A stretch of 57,736 nt of DNA from CAZABG01 sp964483465 (GTDB lineage Bacteria; Chlamydiota; Chlamydiia; Chlamydiales; Parachlamydiaceae), in NCBI GenBank assembly GCA_964483465.1, contig CAZABG010000006.1, forward strand, positions 1 through 57,736. The letters run 5' to 3'. The notes under the pieces were generated by a model that saw only the letters and a program-made list of their open reading frames with translations, was not told where the DNA came from and did not search any database. The position numbers and the translations under genes are program-made. Below, piece by piece: positions 8,258 to 16,597 of this stretch (within the stretch, counting starts at the first letter, position 1; the number at the start of each line of letters is the position of its first letter).

Positions 8258-9117
8258 ATAATCCCGTTCAGCTTGACAATTATAAAGCGCCCCCACTTGT
8301 AACCGGTTCAACTTATACCTGGAACGATCTTCAATACAGTCTCATCAAAAAGCTTGGAAATGGGCAGCGAAGAGAATGCTGGAAAGCTCAGGTAGGCAGC
8401 GAATTTCGAGCTATACTTAAGGAGCCCTTTAATAAAAATGATGTTGATGACCTCATTCATTTTCGAAAGGTTATCTCAATTTTAAACGGTCATGCTAATG
8501 TTGTAAAAACGCACACCACATTTTGGTCCATAATACAAAACACCTATACTTTTTTTATTATTCAAGACTGTTTCACAAATTGCATTGTTTATCTAATTAA
8601 TGAGTTACATTTTTGCAACAACACAAGTGAAGTCCACTCCGTTTTTTTACAGCTAGCCGAAGGACTGGATTACGTCCACAGACGAGGGGTTACTATTAAC
8701 GATATCTCATTAGATAACATATTTTATAGTATTGAAAACAATCGGGCTGTTGTCGCTTATGGCGATCTTGGTGGAGCAGATATAGAAGGCGCTCCTTCTC
8801 CTACAAGCGTAAGGAATCCTGTTTACGCATCGCCTTCAAGACTTTTAGACGATAAGAGAACTAAAAGCGACGATGTCTATAGTCTAGGATTATGCGTATC
8901 CGCAATCCAATGGGATTATACAAAAGGAGAAATCCTGCTCCCTTATGAAGAATTTGAAAAAATGCCCAACCCTAGAAATATTAATGTCTGCATGAAGAAT
9001 TTTAAAAATAAATTAGAATCAAACTGCCTTAAACCCCTTCTTCTTGAAATGATGGCGGACGCTCGAGATGAAAGGCCAACCGCCGCAAGCCTGCTTTCAC
9101 GAGTAAAAGCTCTATGA
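8254..9117 (+). CDS. Degenerate kinase-like protein, copy 3 (possible pseudokinase)
   Basis: The third paralogue (287 residues) keeps the fold landmarks: LGNGQRRECWKA glycine loop, Lys56 in ILKEPF, YASPSRL and DDVYSLG. Its catalytic centre has drifted. The loop reads INDISLDN, so Asp150 and Asn155 remain but the lysine two residues after the aspartate is a serine, and DFG has become DLG (171-173). This suggests reduced activity or a pseudokinase that regulates its neighbours. The reading frame is intact, so it is probably selected for. It is coupled to copy 2 upstream and to rlmH downstream, each by a four-base ATGA overlap. Confidence 0.8.
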   Translation: MNNPVQLDNYKAPPLVTGSTYTWNDLQYSLIKKLGNGQRRECWKAQVGSEFRAILKEPFNKNDVDDLIHFRKVISILNGHANVVKTHTTFWSIIQNTYTFFIIQDCFTNCIVYLINELHFCNNTSEVHSVFLQLAEGLDYVHRRGVTINDISLDNIFYSIENNRAVVAYGDLGGADIEGAPSPTSVRNPVYASPSRLLDDKRTKSDDVYSLGLCVSAIQWDYTKGEILLPYEEFEKMPNPRNINVCMKNFKNKLESNCLKPLLLEMMADARDERPTAASLLSRVKAL

Positions 9118-9527
9118 TTAAAATCCGAATATTATCCATTGGTAAAAATAAAGAAAGCTGGCTTGATGAAGCCCTTAAAGATTATACCGAACGCCTAAAG
9201 CGCACGGCGAAAATAGAATGGCTTTTTGTTGAAACAAACGCTGAACTAGAAAAGAAAATAGAAGGACAGACGATCGCTTTGGATCCTCAAGGCAAAATGG
9301 TTACTTCCGAACAGTTTTCAGAATTTCTTTTAAAAGAAGTAGAGAAGGGCGGATCCCGCCTAACCTTTATTATCGGTGGAGCAGAAGGTTTGACCTCCTC
9401 TCTCAAAAAACTGCCGCTAATTAGCCTATCGCCTCTCACTTTTACCCATCAAATGGCGCGCTTGATATTGGCGGAGCAAATTTATCGCGCTTTTGAAATC
9501 GAGCGGGGATCGCCTTACCACAAGTAA
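9114..9527 (+). CDS. rlmH: 23S rRNA (pseudouridine1915-N3)-methyltransferase RlmH
   Basis: RlmH methylates a pseudouridine in helix 69 of 23S rRNA using S-adenosylmethionine. At 137 residues it is slightly short of the E. coli protein (155) but carries the SPOUT-family marks: ALDPQGKMVTSEQFSEFL at about 57-74, FIIGGAEGL at about 86-94, and the C-terminal HQMARLILAEQIYRAFEI segment ending in GSPYHK. Its start overlaps the stop of the third kinase gene, so a core ribosome gene is translationally tied to an effector-like cassette. Confidence 0.95.
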   Translation: MIKIRILSIGKNKESWLDEALKDYTERLKRTAKIEWLFVETNAELEKKIEGQTIALDPQGKMVTSEQFSEFLLKEVEKGGSRLTFIIGGAEGLTSSLKKLPLISLSPLTFTHQMARLILAEQIYRAFEIERGSPYHK

Positions 9528-9542
9528 GAAGGATAAATCGCA

Positions 9543-9577
9543 AAAGAAGGCGCGCTTTTAACAACGCTGCCTTCTTT
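9543..9577. terminator. Bidirectional terminator between rlmH and the convergent membrane gene
   Basis: A 9-bp stem AAAGAAGGC / GCCTTCTTT encloses a GC-rich loop between two converging genes. It has A-rich and T-rich flanks on both sides, so it could stop transcription from either direction. Confidence 0.6.
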
Positions 9578-9584
9578 AATGTTG

Positions 9585-10019
9585 CTAGTTCGTTTGCAAT
9601 GTTGCAGCTTTTCGGAAATAGAGCATCGCCCCATTAATAAGCGCAGCACCGATCGCTACATCTACAAATCCTCTTATGTCGATAGGGAGGAATCTAACAA
9701 GAATTCCGAGCGTCACCATAACGGCAATTAAGACAAGATAAGCAGGTGTAAATAGCGAAGCTAAAGAGTTTGACTCTTTAAGACGGGCTGTATTGCGTTC
9801 CACCGTTTTTGACAGGACAAATCTTCCTTTTAAAAAGCCAATCAAGAGCCCTAAAGCTAGAAGGATGAAAAGAGCTGTCTCAGAGAAGATGATCGCAGCT
9901 TTTCTAGGATCTTTTGAAGCCTCAACTAAAAAATTGATTCCTAAATTAAGAAGCCAAAGGCCTATCGCGAACCAGATTAGGCCGGAGATAATAATGAGAG
10001 TGCGTGGTTGTAATTTCAT
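9585..10019 (-). CDS. Small integral membrane protein, unknown function
   Basis: The 144-residue product shows four hydrophobic segments (about 8-27, 43-62, 90-108 and 113-133), probably four membrane helices in the inner membrane, with a charged patch (KGRFVLSKTVERN) between the second and third. I do not recognise the family. A start at 10019 gives a clean membrane protein; a longer frame from 10094 would add a polar N-terminus that overlaps the divergent gene's promoter. Upstream, TTGACA with a 17-base spacer and AATAAT forms a promoter whose -35 overlaps that of the divergent PIN/TRAM gene. Confidence 0.7.
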   Translation of the reverse strand: MKLQPRTLIIISGLIWFAIGLWLLNLGINFLVEASKDPRKAAIIFSETALFILLALGLLIGFLKGRFVLSKTVERNTARLKESNSLASLFTPAYLVLIAVMVTLGILVRFLPIDIRGFVDVAIGAALINGAMLYFRKAATLQTN

Positions 10020-10047
10020 GAAAATATTATTAAAGGAATGGATGTAC

Positions 10048-10077
10048 TTGTCAACATCGATCCATTTGAGGTAGATT
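10048..10077 (+). promoter_or_regulatory. Promoter of the PIN/TRAM gene, sharing its -35 with a divergent promoter
   Basis: TTGTCA (10048-10053), an 18-base spacer and TAGATT (10072-10077) face right; the -10 ends eight bases before the ATG at 10086. Read on the other strand, the same -35 bases (one position shifted) give TTGACA for the leftward gene. The two promoters therefore probably compete for polymerase. Confidence 0.55.
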
Positions 10078-10085
10078 TTACCCTT

Positions 10086-11189
10086 ATGACGCATACTTTA
10101 TCCTTTATTCGTATCCTTTTTGTTTTATTATCGGTCCTTTTTTTATCTGTTTATACAACAACTTCGATTGCAGGTGGTTTAACCTTAACTAACCTTGCCA
10201 TCGGTGTTACCACAGGACTTTGTTACGGTCTGATTGTTATTTCAACGGAAGTTTTTATCCGCCGTTTTCAATTAAAATCATTCCTTCTTGCAGCTTTAGG
10301 CCTTCTTTTTGGATATTTAATGGGACAGTCCATCTATCTCATATTTGATACCGTTATCCACTTAAGTGATTTGCCGCTTGATACAGAAACGCTCAGCCTG
10401 ATTAAAATCGCCCTTTTCCTTCTAACTTCTTATATCGGGATGGTGATGACAGCGCTTGGAGCAGACGAGCTTTACTTATCTATTCCCTTTTTTAGATTTC
10501 AATCTATGAACTTAAAGCAAAAGGCGCTTGTCTTTGATCCCTCTGTTGTACAAGATCCACGCCTTATCGATTTAACCGCCTCCGGAATACTTGATACTCA
10601 CGCCATCCTTCCCCGTTTTGTTATCAAAGAATTGATGAATCAAACCGAATCATGCGACGAAAATATTAGAATAAAGGCGAAAAGAGGCCTTGAAGTTATC
10701 AAGAAGCTTGAACAATCAAGCGAGTTTAAATTACGTATCGATGATACAGACTATCCTGAAATGAAAGATATGTTTTCAAAACTCCTAAAACTTGCGCGAG
10801 AAAAAGAAGCAAATATTTTTACTGCCGATATCTCAAAAATGCAGCAATCGAGTGCTGAAGGTATACGCATTATCAATTTTCACCATCTCGCAAACGCTTT
10901 AAAACCTATTTCGCAAACAGGCGAACAGATAGAAGTTAAGATTCAACGCACAGGAAAAGATGCACGCCAGGGCGTAGGTTACCTTGATGATGGAACGATG
11001 GTGGTTGTTAATGGCGGAGCCGACTTTATGGGTCAAACCATCCGCGCGTCTGTCTTATCGGTAAAACACACCTCTTCAGGACGACTTATATTTTGCAATG
11101 TACTGGAATCTGAAGATAGATTACTTTGCACATTTGAGAATATGGAAACCCCGCGCCATTACTTCTTAAAGGAGACAAGCTATTCATGA
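10086..11189 (+). CDS. Membrane-anchored PIN and TRAM domain protein (YacL-like)
   Basis: The 367-residue protein starts with four membrane segments (roughly 5-25, 32-55, 65-88 and 105-128), followed by a PIN nuclease-like domain (about 150-280) and a TRAM RNA-binding domain near the C-terminus (about 285-345, GYLDDGTMVVVNGGADFMGQ). The PIN domain keeps acidic residues of the RNase-type active site (DPSVVQDPRLIDL, FTADISKM). This layout is that of the YacL family found in Bacillus and in chlamydiae; it is presumed to act on RNA at the membrane but the substrate is unknown. The ATG at 10086 fits the promoter spacing better than a start at 10038. The stop overlaps the acpS start. Confidence 0.85.
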   Translation: MTHTLSFIRILFVLLSVLFLSVYTTTSIAGGLTLTNLAIGVTTGLCYGLIVISTEVFIRRFQLKSFLLAALGLLFGYLMGQSIYLIFDTVIHLSDLPLDTETLSLIKIALFLLTSYIGMVMTALGADELYLSIPFFRFQSMNLKQKALVFDPSVVQDPRLIDLTASGILDTHAILPRFVIKELMNQTESCDENIRIKAKRGLEVIKKLEQSSEFKLRIDDTDYPEMKDMFSKLLKLAREKEANIFTADISKMQQSSAEGIRIINFHHLANALKPISQTGEQIEVKIQRTGKDARQGVGYLDDGTMVVVNGGADFMGQTIRASVLSVKHTSSGRLIFCNVLESEDRLLCTFENMETPRHYFLKETSYS

Positions 11190-11548
11190 AAGGGATCGGC
11201 TGCGACCTCATTGAAATCGAGCGTATTGAACAGTCGCTTGAAAAATACGGCCAATCATTTAAGGATAAAGTCTTTACCCCGCATGAACAATCTTACTGCG
11301 ACTCTAAAAAAAACTCGGCCCAGCATTATGCGGTACGCTTTGCAGCAAAAGAAGCTGTCGCAAAAGCGCTAGGCTGCGGTTTTGGCGCGCACCTTTCCTT
11401 TCTTGACCTTGAAATTACGCAGGACGAAAACGGAAAACCCTATGTCTTGTTGAGTGACAACGCTAAAAAAGCGCACAATAATCCAAAACTGCACATTTCG
11501 TTATCGCATTCAAAAGGTTTCGCTCAAGCGGTTGCCTTAAACGAATAA
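11186..11548 (+). CDS. acpS: Holo-[acyl-carrier-protein] synthase
   Basis: AcpS transfers the phosphopantetheine arm of coenzyme A to apo-ACP. The 120 residues have the opening GIGCDLIEIERIE, with the metal-binding Asp at about residue 6, and the FAAKEAVAKALG motif at about 52-63 carrying the second metal ligand Glu. The start overlaps the upstream stop by four bases, so it is translated from the same message as the PIN/TRAM protein. Its partner acpP is in the window at 20404. The neighbour trxB is the same as in Chlamydia as I recall it. Confidence 0.95.
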   Translation: MKGIGCDLIEIERIEQSLEKYGQSFKDKVFTPHEQSYCDSKKNSAQHYAVRFAAKEAVAKALGCGFGAHLSFLDLEITQDENGKPYVLLSDNAKKAHNNPKLHISLSHSKGFAQAVALNE

Positions 11549-11644
11549 CTTTCGTTTTCCCATTCAAATAATTTAAACTGTTACTTTAAGTGAATCTTTA
11601 CTTCACTGAGAACAAAGAGAAGCTCAACGCACTCTTCAAATTTT

Positions 11645-12373
11645 TTAGAGCTCTACTTCAAACTCAATCGTTGTAGAGGCCGGATAGTGCCTCTTATAAA
11701 GCGTTTGCTTAAAGCCAATGCGATAAATGTCGATATAGTAATCAAACCCAAAGCCAAGTTCGCGATAAGCGACATGTGAATAGGAATGAAAAGGAAAGAG
11801 ATTTCTAGAGCCGAAACCTGAAAGAGTAGCTAATGAAAAAGAGGCGTAACCCCAATCGTAGAGATTGATTTCATAGAAAAGCTTAGTTTTTAACCACGTT
11901 GACGCTTTTGTTCCTGCTCCGAAAGTAATATAGGCCCATTTACGTCTTGACCAGTCGAGGCAGTCGACTTCCTCATTGCCAACTACAAGATGCGCCTCAA
12001 GATAGCTCGGCGAGGGTTCAAACACTGAAATGTCGTGACGAAACGCGCTGCGAGGAAAAGAAAGGGTCAAGCCACCGACCACACTGATAGGGTCGCCAAG
12101 AATGTCATTCCAAAAACGGTATAGCCCGGTAAAGCGAATAGCTTCATAGGAAAACCCGTTCTTATTGGTTTTAGCGGCATCCACATCAATTTCGGCTTTA
12201 ATATCATTCCAAACAGTTGTTTCAAGCGCCCCTTTTACCAAAAGCGCATCAACATGCTGGCCTGTGCGATAGCCAATTGCCGCTGTTTTTTTGATATCCA
12301 GGATTGGATTAAACCATGGATTTAAGTTCACGGCGCATAATGAAAAAGGAATGAGTAATAGAAAAATCCACAT
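11645..12373 (-). CDS. Putative outer-membrane beta-barrel protein
   Basis: The 242-residue product has a signal peptide (MWIFLLLIPFSLCA) and then alternating aromatic and polar strands typical of a small outer-membrane barrel (for example WAYITFGAGTKASTWL, LGFGFDYYIDIYRIGF), ending in FEVEL. I cannot name the family. The ATG at 12373 lies two bases after the trxB stop; a longer frame would start inside trxB and hide the signal peptide. A 6-bp inverted repeat at 11589-11607 lies beyond its stop, between it and acpS, but lacks a convincing U-run. Confidence 0.7.
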   Translation of the reverse strand: MWIFLLLIPFSLCAVNLNPWFNPILDIKKTAAIGYRTGQHVDALLVKGALETTVWNDIKAEIDVDAAKTNKNGFSYEAIRFTGLYRFWNDILGDPISVVGGLTLSFPRSAFRHDISVFEPSPSYLEAHLVVGNEEVDCLDWSRRKWAYITFGAGTKASTWLKTKLFYEINLYDWGYASFSLATLSGFGSRNLFPFHSYSHVAYRELGFGFDYYIDIYRIGFKQTLYKRHYPASTTIEFEVEL

Positions 12374-12375
12374 AT

Positions 12376-13320
12376 TTATTCTCTTGCCGATATCCAACGT
12401 TCTGCTTCAAGAGCTGCCATGCAGCCGGTACCCGCGGCAGTAATTGCCTGGCGATAAACGTGATCTTGAACGTCGCCCGCAGCAAAAACGCCCTCTACTC
12501 CCGTAATGGTTGTACCCGGAATGACCTTGATATACCCATTATCATGCAAAGGAACCTGGCCTTTCAAAAAAGCTGTATTAGGAGTATGACCTACCGCGAA
12601 GAATACGCCCGCCGCTTCGAGCTTGGTGGTTATGCCTGTTTTAAGGTTTTTAACATTAACAGACCTAACGACCATATCCCCTTCTACGCTCTCAATGACG
12701 CTGTCCCAGAGGATTTCGATTTTCGGGTTTTCCATCGCCCTTTGCTGCATGATTTTGGATGCCCGAAGCTCATTTCTTCGGTGAACAATATATACTTTGC
12801 TTCCGAAACGGGTCAAAAAGGTGGCTTCTTCAACCGCCGAATCGCCGCCGCCAATTACAAAGAGCGGTTTATTGCGGAATATAGGAGCGGCTCCGTCGCA
12901 AACCGCGCAAGCCGTTACTCCTTTTTGCCAGAATTCATCGTCCCTTGTCCCGGGAATATCTAGTCTATTGGCGGTTGCTCCTGTTGCTATGATGACCGTT
13001 TCCGCGAGGAACTCATGGTTGCTCCCCTTTACAAGGAAGGGCTGCTTCGAAAGATCCACATCCAAGACATCTTCTGTTAAAAGCTGAGTGCCGAATCGCT
13101 CCGCCTGCTTGCGGCAAGCATAGACGAGCTCAGGCCCCGTTATCCCTTCGGGAAATCCCGGAAAGTTCTCCACTTCCGTCGTGGTCATGAGCTGACCTCC
13201 TGCAGGCCCTGAGTAAAACCCTTCAAAAAGGACTGGATTTAGATTTGCACGAGCAGCGTAAATGGCTGCTGTATAACCGGCAGGACCGGACCCGATGATG
13301 ACGACTTTTCTTTTTTCCAT
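12376..13320 (-). CDS. trxB: Thioredoxin reductase
   Basis: TrxB passes electrons from NADPH through FAD to thioredoxin. The 314 residues carry the FAD site GSGPAGYTAAIYAARA near the N-terminus, the redox-active CAVC pair (about 139-142), the NADPH site GGGDSAVEEATFL (about 157-169) and the C-terminal FAD motif GVFAAGDVQD. The ATG at 13320 is chosen because it starts right before the flavin strand; a start at 13374 would add 18 unneeded residues. TAAAGT eight bases upstream is a possible -10 hexamer. It is divergent from the transporter-like gene. Confidence 0.95.
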   Translation of the reverse strand: MEKRKVVIIGSGPAGYTAAIYAARANLNPVLFEGFYSGPAGGQLMTTTEVENFPGFPEGITGPELVYACRKQAERFGTQLLTEDVLDVDLSKQPFLVKGSNHEFLAETVIIATGATANRLDIPGTRDDEFWQKGVTACAVCDGAAPIFRNKPLFVIGGGDSAVEEATFLTRFGSKVYIVHRRNELRASKIMQQRAMENPKIEILWDSVIESVEGDMVVRSVNVKNLKTGITTKLEAAGVFFAVGHTPNTAFLKGQVPLHDNGYIKVIPGTTITGVEGVFAAGDVQDHVYRQAITAAGTGCMAALEAERWISARE

Positions 13321-13397
13321 AAGTGGACACTTTAGCCGAGCTGATATTTTCCTTAAAATTACTTTCTTTACCAAACGAGATAAGATAAAATATTTGC

Positions 13398-16184
13398 ATG
13401 GCAGATTTGCTAAGAAAATGTTTTAACATCTTCCCGGGAGAGGAGAAGAGCGCCTCGTTTTTCGCGCTCCTCGCATTTCTATGGTCCGTTGCGGTCACAT
13501 CAGGCCTAAAGTTTGCGGACGCCCTCTTTTTGATCCATATCGGATCGCAAGACCTCCCTTACGCCTACTCCCTTTCTGCCGCGAGCATGATCTTGATAGC
13601 GTCTCTTCTGATTTATGGATTTCACCGCTTTCAGGCCCATAAAATTTTTATTACAGCCCTGCTTTTCGGCGTCGCCTTCTATTTTAGCGCCTTTTTAGCC
13701 TTTCATTATTCTATTGGTCTTGATTCAGATTGGATTTGGTACGCTTTAAGGGTCTTTGGATCGATTAACTTTGCCGTCATAGTGACCTGTTTCTGGACAT
13801 TTATAGATCAGTATTTTCACCTTCAGGATGCCAAAAGGCTCTTCAGCTTATTCAGCTCGATGGTCTTTTTGGGGATAGCTACGACGGGCTTTATCATGTT
13901 AATGGGCTTGATCGAGTTCAAAACACTTTCGCTAATGATCTCAATTACGTTAAGCGCCGTTATCCTATTAATCCTAAAGATCCATAAAACACTAAATCCC
14001 GTCTATGACGATTCGGCATATGATATAGACACTGTCTCCTACGAAGAGTCGATTAAAGCCTTTATCCGCTCTATTTTAAAGTCTCGTTTTACCCTGCTTT
14101 TGATGTGCTCGAATATTTTGATTTACCTATTGCTTGTCACGACTGAGTATAACTATTTTTCAACGTTCTCAGAAGCCTTCCACGAGGGCGGCGTTCAGGC
14201 GGGCGACGAAGCCGACGCAAAGCTGACTTTATTTCTAGGTAAAGCCTTAGCCGGAGTGAGCATTACTAACTTAATATTCGGCCTCTTTTTCTATAGCCGC
14301 CTTCTTAGACGTTTTGGCATACAGTCGCTTGTAACCATTACGCCGGTACTTTTAATTATAACCTATGCCGGTTGGCAAATCGGCCCGCCCATTTTCTTCG
14401 CCCTTCTTGGATACTTTGTTGTTGAAGGAACGCTATATGTCATTGACGACTCTAACTTTAACCTTCTGCTCAATGCCGTACCGACCCGCCTAAAGCATAA
14501 AATACGTATTTCGATTGAATCGTTTTTTGAGCCCATAGGCACGCTCCTTTCCGCCTTTTTAATTTCATTAAATTGGATCGATCCAAAACTGCTGGGTCTT
14601 TTTCTTTCGATCATTTTGCTTGGCGTGGTTCTGAAATTAAAGAGCAATTACCTGAGAGCCATCTATCAAAATCTTACGCAAAACGCGATCGCCTTTGGGA
14701 AAAAAGCCTATCAGCGCCTTCAAGAGTTAAATAAAAAAGAGCGAAAATCGGCAGAATCCCGCCTGCTCGCCATTATGCGCCAGGGAGACTCCCCTTCTAG
14801 ACAATTTGCAATGGAGTGTTTAAGCGAACTTGAAGATCGAACCATCCTTCCTAAATGGATCAATGAAATCGAGTCGCTTGAATTGTCCGATAAAATTCAT
14901 TTTATCCGTTTAATTGCCGACTCCGATCTGCATGAAGACATGCGCATTGTCGAGCTTGCCCAAAACTGGATTTATGAAACGAATGATCCTGAATTTTTGA
15001 GCGAACTCTATTGGTTTTTAGCAAAGCAGGGTCTTTTACATCCTGATCGGATGAAAGAGGAGCTAAAATCGCCGATTTTAAAAACACGCGCGTCCGCAAT
15101 TCTTACTTTGAAGATTGCAAGCGCGGATCTCGATCCTAGCGCGGTTTGGGAAAACAAACAGCTCGCGAATAAAGAAACGGAAGATTTACTCAACTCAAAT
15201 GATCCACTCGCACGCATTATGGGCCTAAAAATCCTCTCTATCGACTCAAGTCCGAATGAACTTGAAATCGCGATCCCCTATCTCTATGAAGAAGATATAC
15301 GCGTGGTAAGGCAAGCCGCAAAAACGTGCGCGAAAATCGCCACAAAGAAATCTATGAAGTATGGAACCCGGCTTCTTGATGCATTAAGCGAACTCGATGA
15401 CCGTCAAGCACGTCTCTTCTTGATTGAAGCCATCAATCAAATTGGCGACACTTCTTTTATCGAAAAAATCATCACCGATGAAATACACCTCGGACCTAAA
15501 GAAAAACGAGCTTTGGAAGAGATCATGTCTTCAATGGGACTTAAGAACGTTCCTCTTCTCATTTCCCTTCTTAAAGACCAGAACCTATCGATGAGCGCAC
15601 GCCTGATTGCAGGAAAATCTTTAGGAAAACTATCCGTATTTCAGTTAAGAGCGATTTTGCACGAAATACTCAAGCCCGAAGTCGAAAGAGCCTTATTTTA
15701 TTACTATCACTATCACACCATCCAGTCAGCGAATCCCGATATTGACCTCGCCCTTCTTGTTGACGCCCTTCGTTCCGGCTATTTCTCCGTGCTTGATTTC
15801 ATTATTCAGCTTTTAGGCGTAGCAGGCGAAATTGAAGATTCTGAATTACTATCGAGATCGATGAGAAGCGTGAATTTGAAATTAAGAAGCCAGGTGGTAG
15901 AAGCTTTGGAAAAAACGTGCGAGCCTAAGATATTTAGATTGCTAAAACCGCTTCTTGAAGAGGCGCCGCAAGAAGTAAAATTAAGCTATTACACGGGCGC
16001 ACGCTTGAGCTTATCGGACCTTCTCCTTAGAATGGAGCGCTCGCCCTTCTTAGGAGACGAGATTGTGGCCTATACCTATATGCAGAAATTGGATATCAAC
16101 GACTGGAAAGGGGCTATCAAGAAGCACATGACCTCGGCAGAGCCGATTTTTAAACACTTTGCTTATGAATTATTGGAATCATGA
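13398..16184 (+). CDS. Nucleotide-transporter-like membrane protein fused to HEAT repeats
   Basis: This 928-residue protein has two halves. Residues 1 to about 425 form about 12 membrane helices resembling the ATP/ADP translocase (NTT) family of chlamydiae and rickettsiae, opening with LLRKCFNIFPGEEKSASFF, a stretch typical of that family. The rest (about 450-928) is soluble and helical, with HEAT-type repeats such as DIRVVRQAAKTCAKIA. The classical NTT charged residues are not obvious, so it may sense or scaffold rather than exchange nucleotides. Four-base overlaps couple it to the cyclic-nucleotide-binding gene and, through that, to the PP2C-like gene. In other bacteria the binding domain can be fused to such transporters; here it is a separate chain. 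Confidence 0.72.
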   Translation: MADLLRKCFNIFPGEEKSASFFALLAFLWSVAVTSGLKFADALFLIHIGSQDLPYAYSLSAASMILIASLLIYGFHRFQAHKIFITALLFGVAFYFSAFLAFHYSIGLDSDWIWYALRVFGSINFAVIVTCFWTFIDQYFHLQDAKRLFSLFSSMVFLGIATTGFIMLMGLIEFKTLSLMISITLSAVILLILKIHKTLNPVYDDSAYDIDTVSYEESIKAFIRSILKSRFTLLLMCSNILIYLLLVTTEYNYFSTFSEAFHEGGVQAGDEADAKLTLFLGKALAGVSITNLIFGLFFYSRLLRRFGIQSLVTITPVLLIITYAGWQIGPPIFFALLGYFVVEGTLYVIDDSNFNLLLNAVPTRLKHKIRISIESFFEPIGTLLSAFLISLNWIDPKLLGLFLSIILLGVVLKLKSNYLRAIYQNLTQNAIAFGKKAYQRLQELNKKERKSAESRLLAIMRQGDSPSRQFAMECLSELEDRTILPKWINEIESLELSDKIHFIRLIADSDLHEDMRIVELAQNWIYETNDPEFLSELYWFLAKQGLLHPDRMKEELKSPILKTRASAILTLKIASADLDPSAVWENKQLANKETEDLLNSNDPLARIMGLKILSIDSSPNELEIAIPYLYEEDIRVVRQAAKTCAKIATKKSMKYGTRLLDALSELDDRQARLFLIEAINQIGDTSFIEKIITDEIHLGPKEKRALEEIMSSMGLKNVPLLISLLKDQNLSMSARLIAGKSLGKLSVFQLRAILHEILKPEVERALFYYYHYHTIQSANPDIDLALLVDALRSGYFSVLDFIIQLLGVAGEIEDSELLSRSMRSVNLKLRSQVVEALEKTCEPKIFRLLKPLLEEAPQEVKLSYYTGARLSLSDLLLRMERSPFLGDEIVAYTYMQKLDINDWKGAIKKHMTSAEPIFKHFAYELLES

Positions 16185-16597
16185 AAAAGTTAGGATTAAT
16201 TGATAAAGCTTTCATATTAAAGAGGACTCCCCTCTTTCAAACGCTTGATTTGGATTTGATCCTTACTTGTGCGGATAAACTCGGCGTAAGCACGTTTCAA
16301 AAAGATGAGATTATCTTTGAAATTGGCGAAGAAGCTCATAGAATGTTCATTGTCGCGAAAGGATCTGTCCGTTTAGAAAATGAAAAGGGTCAAAAATCGA
16401 TCGTTAAAGGAATTGAATTTTTTGGCGATGAATCGCTTTTTTCAGATAAAGTAAGAACCTATCGAGCGGTCGCGGACGATACGGCGATTCTTCTTACGCT
16501 TTCAAAAACAAACCTGTTTACCATGATTTCAGAATGTCCAAGTATCGGCGTCGGATTTCTTCAAGTATACGCATTAAAAGATAGGGTTTTCTCATGA
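16181..16597 (+). CDS. Cyclic-nucleotide-binding domain protein
   Basis: A single cNMP-binding barrel makes up almost all of the 138 residues. The opening LKRTPLFQTLDLDLI, the hairpin FEIGEEAHRMFIVAKGSVRL (about 46-65) and the phosphate-cassette region FFGDESLFSDKVRTYRAVA (about 85-103) are family marks; the arginine near 100 could contact the phosphate, but the usual GE-A-L order is altered. No helix-turn-helix follows, so it is not a Crp-type transcription factor. Its neighbours suggest it is the sensing partner of the transporter-like protein and the PP2C-like protein. ATGA overlaps join it to both. Confidence 0.78.
   Translation: MKKLGLIDKAFILKRTPLFQTLDLDLILTCADKLGVSTFQKDEIIFEIGEEAHRMFIVAKGSVRLENEKGQKSIVKGIEFFGDESLFSDKVRTYRAVADDTAILLTLSKTNLFTMISECPSIGVGFLQVYALKDRVFS

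Noticed and set aside
12460..12963. Long open frame opposite trxB
   Set aside because: It lies fully inside a well-supported gene on the other strand, and its product is cysteine- and arginine-rich without any family pattern.
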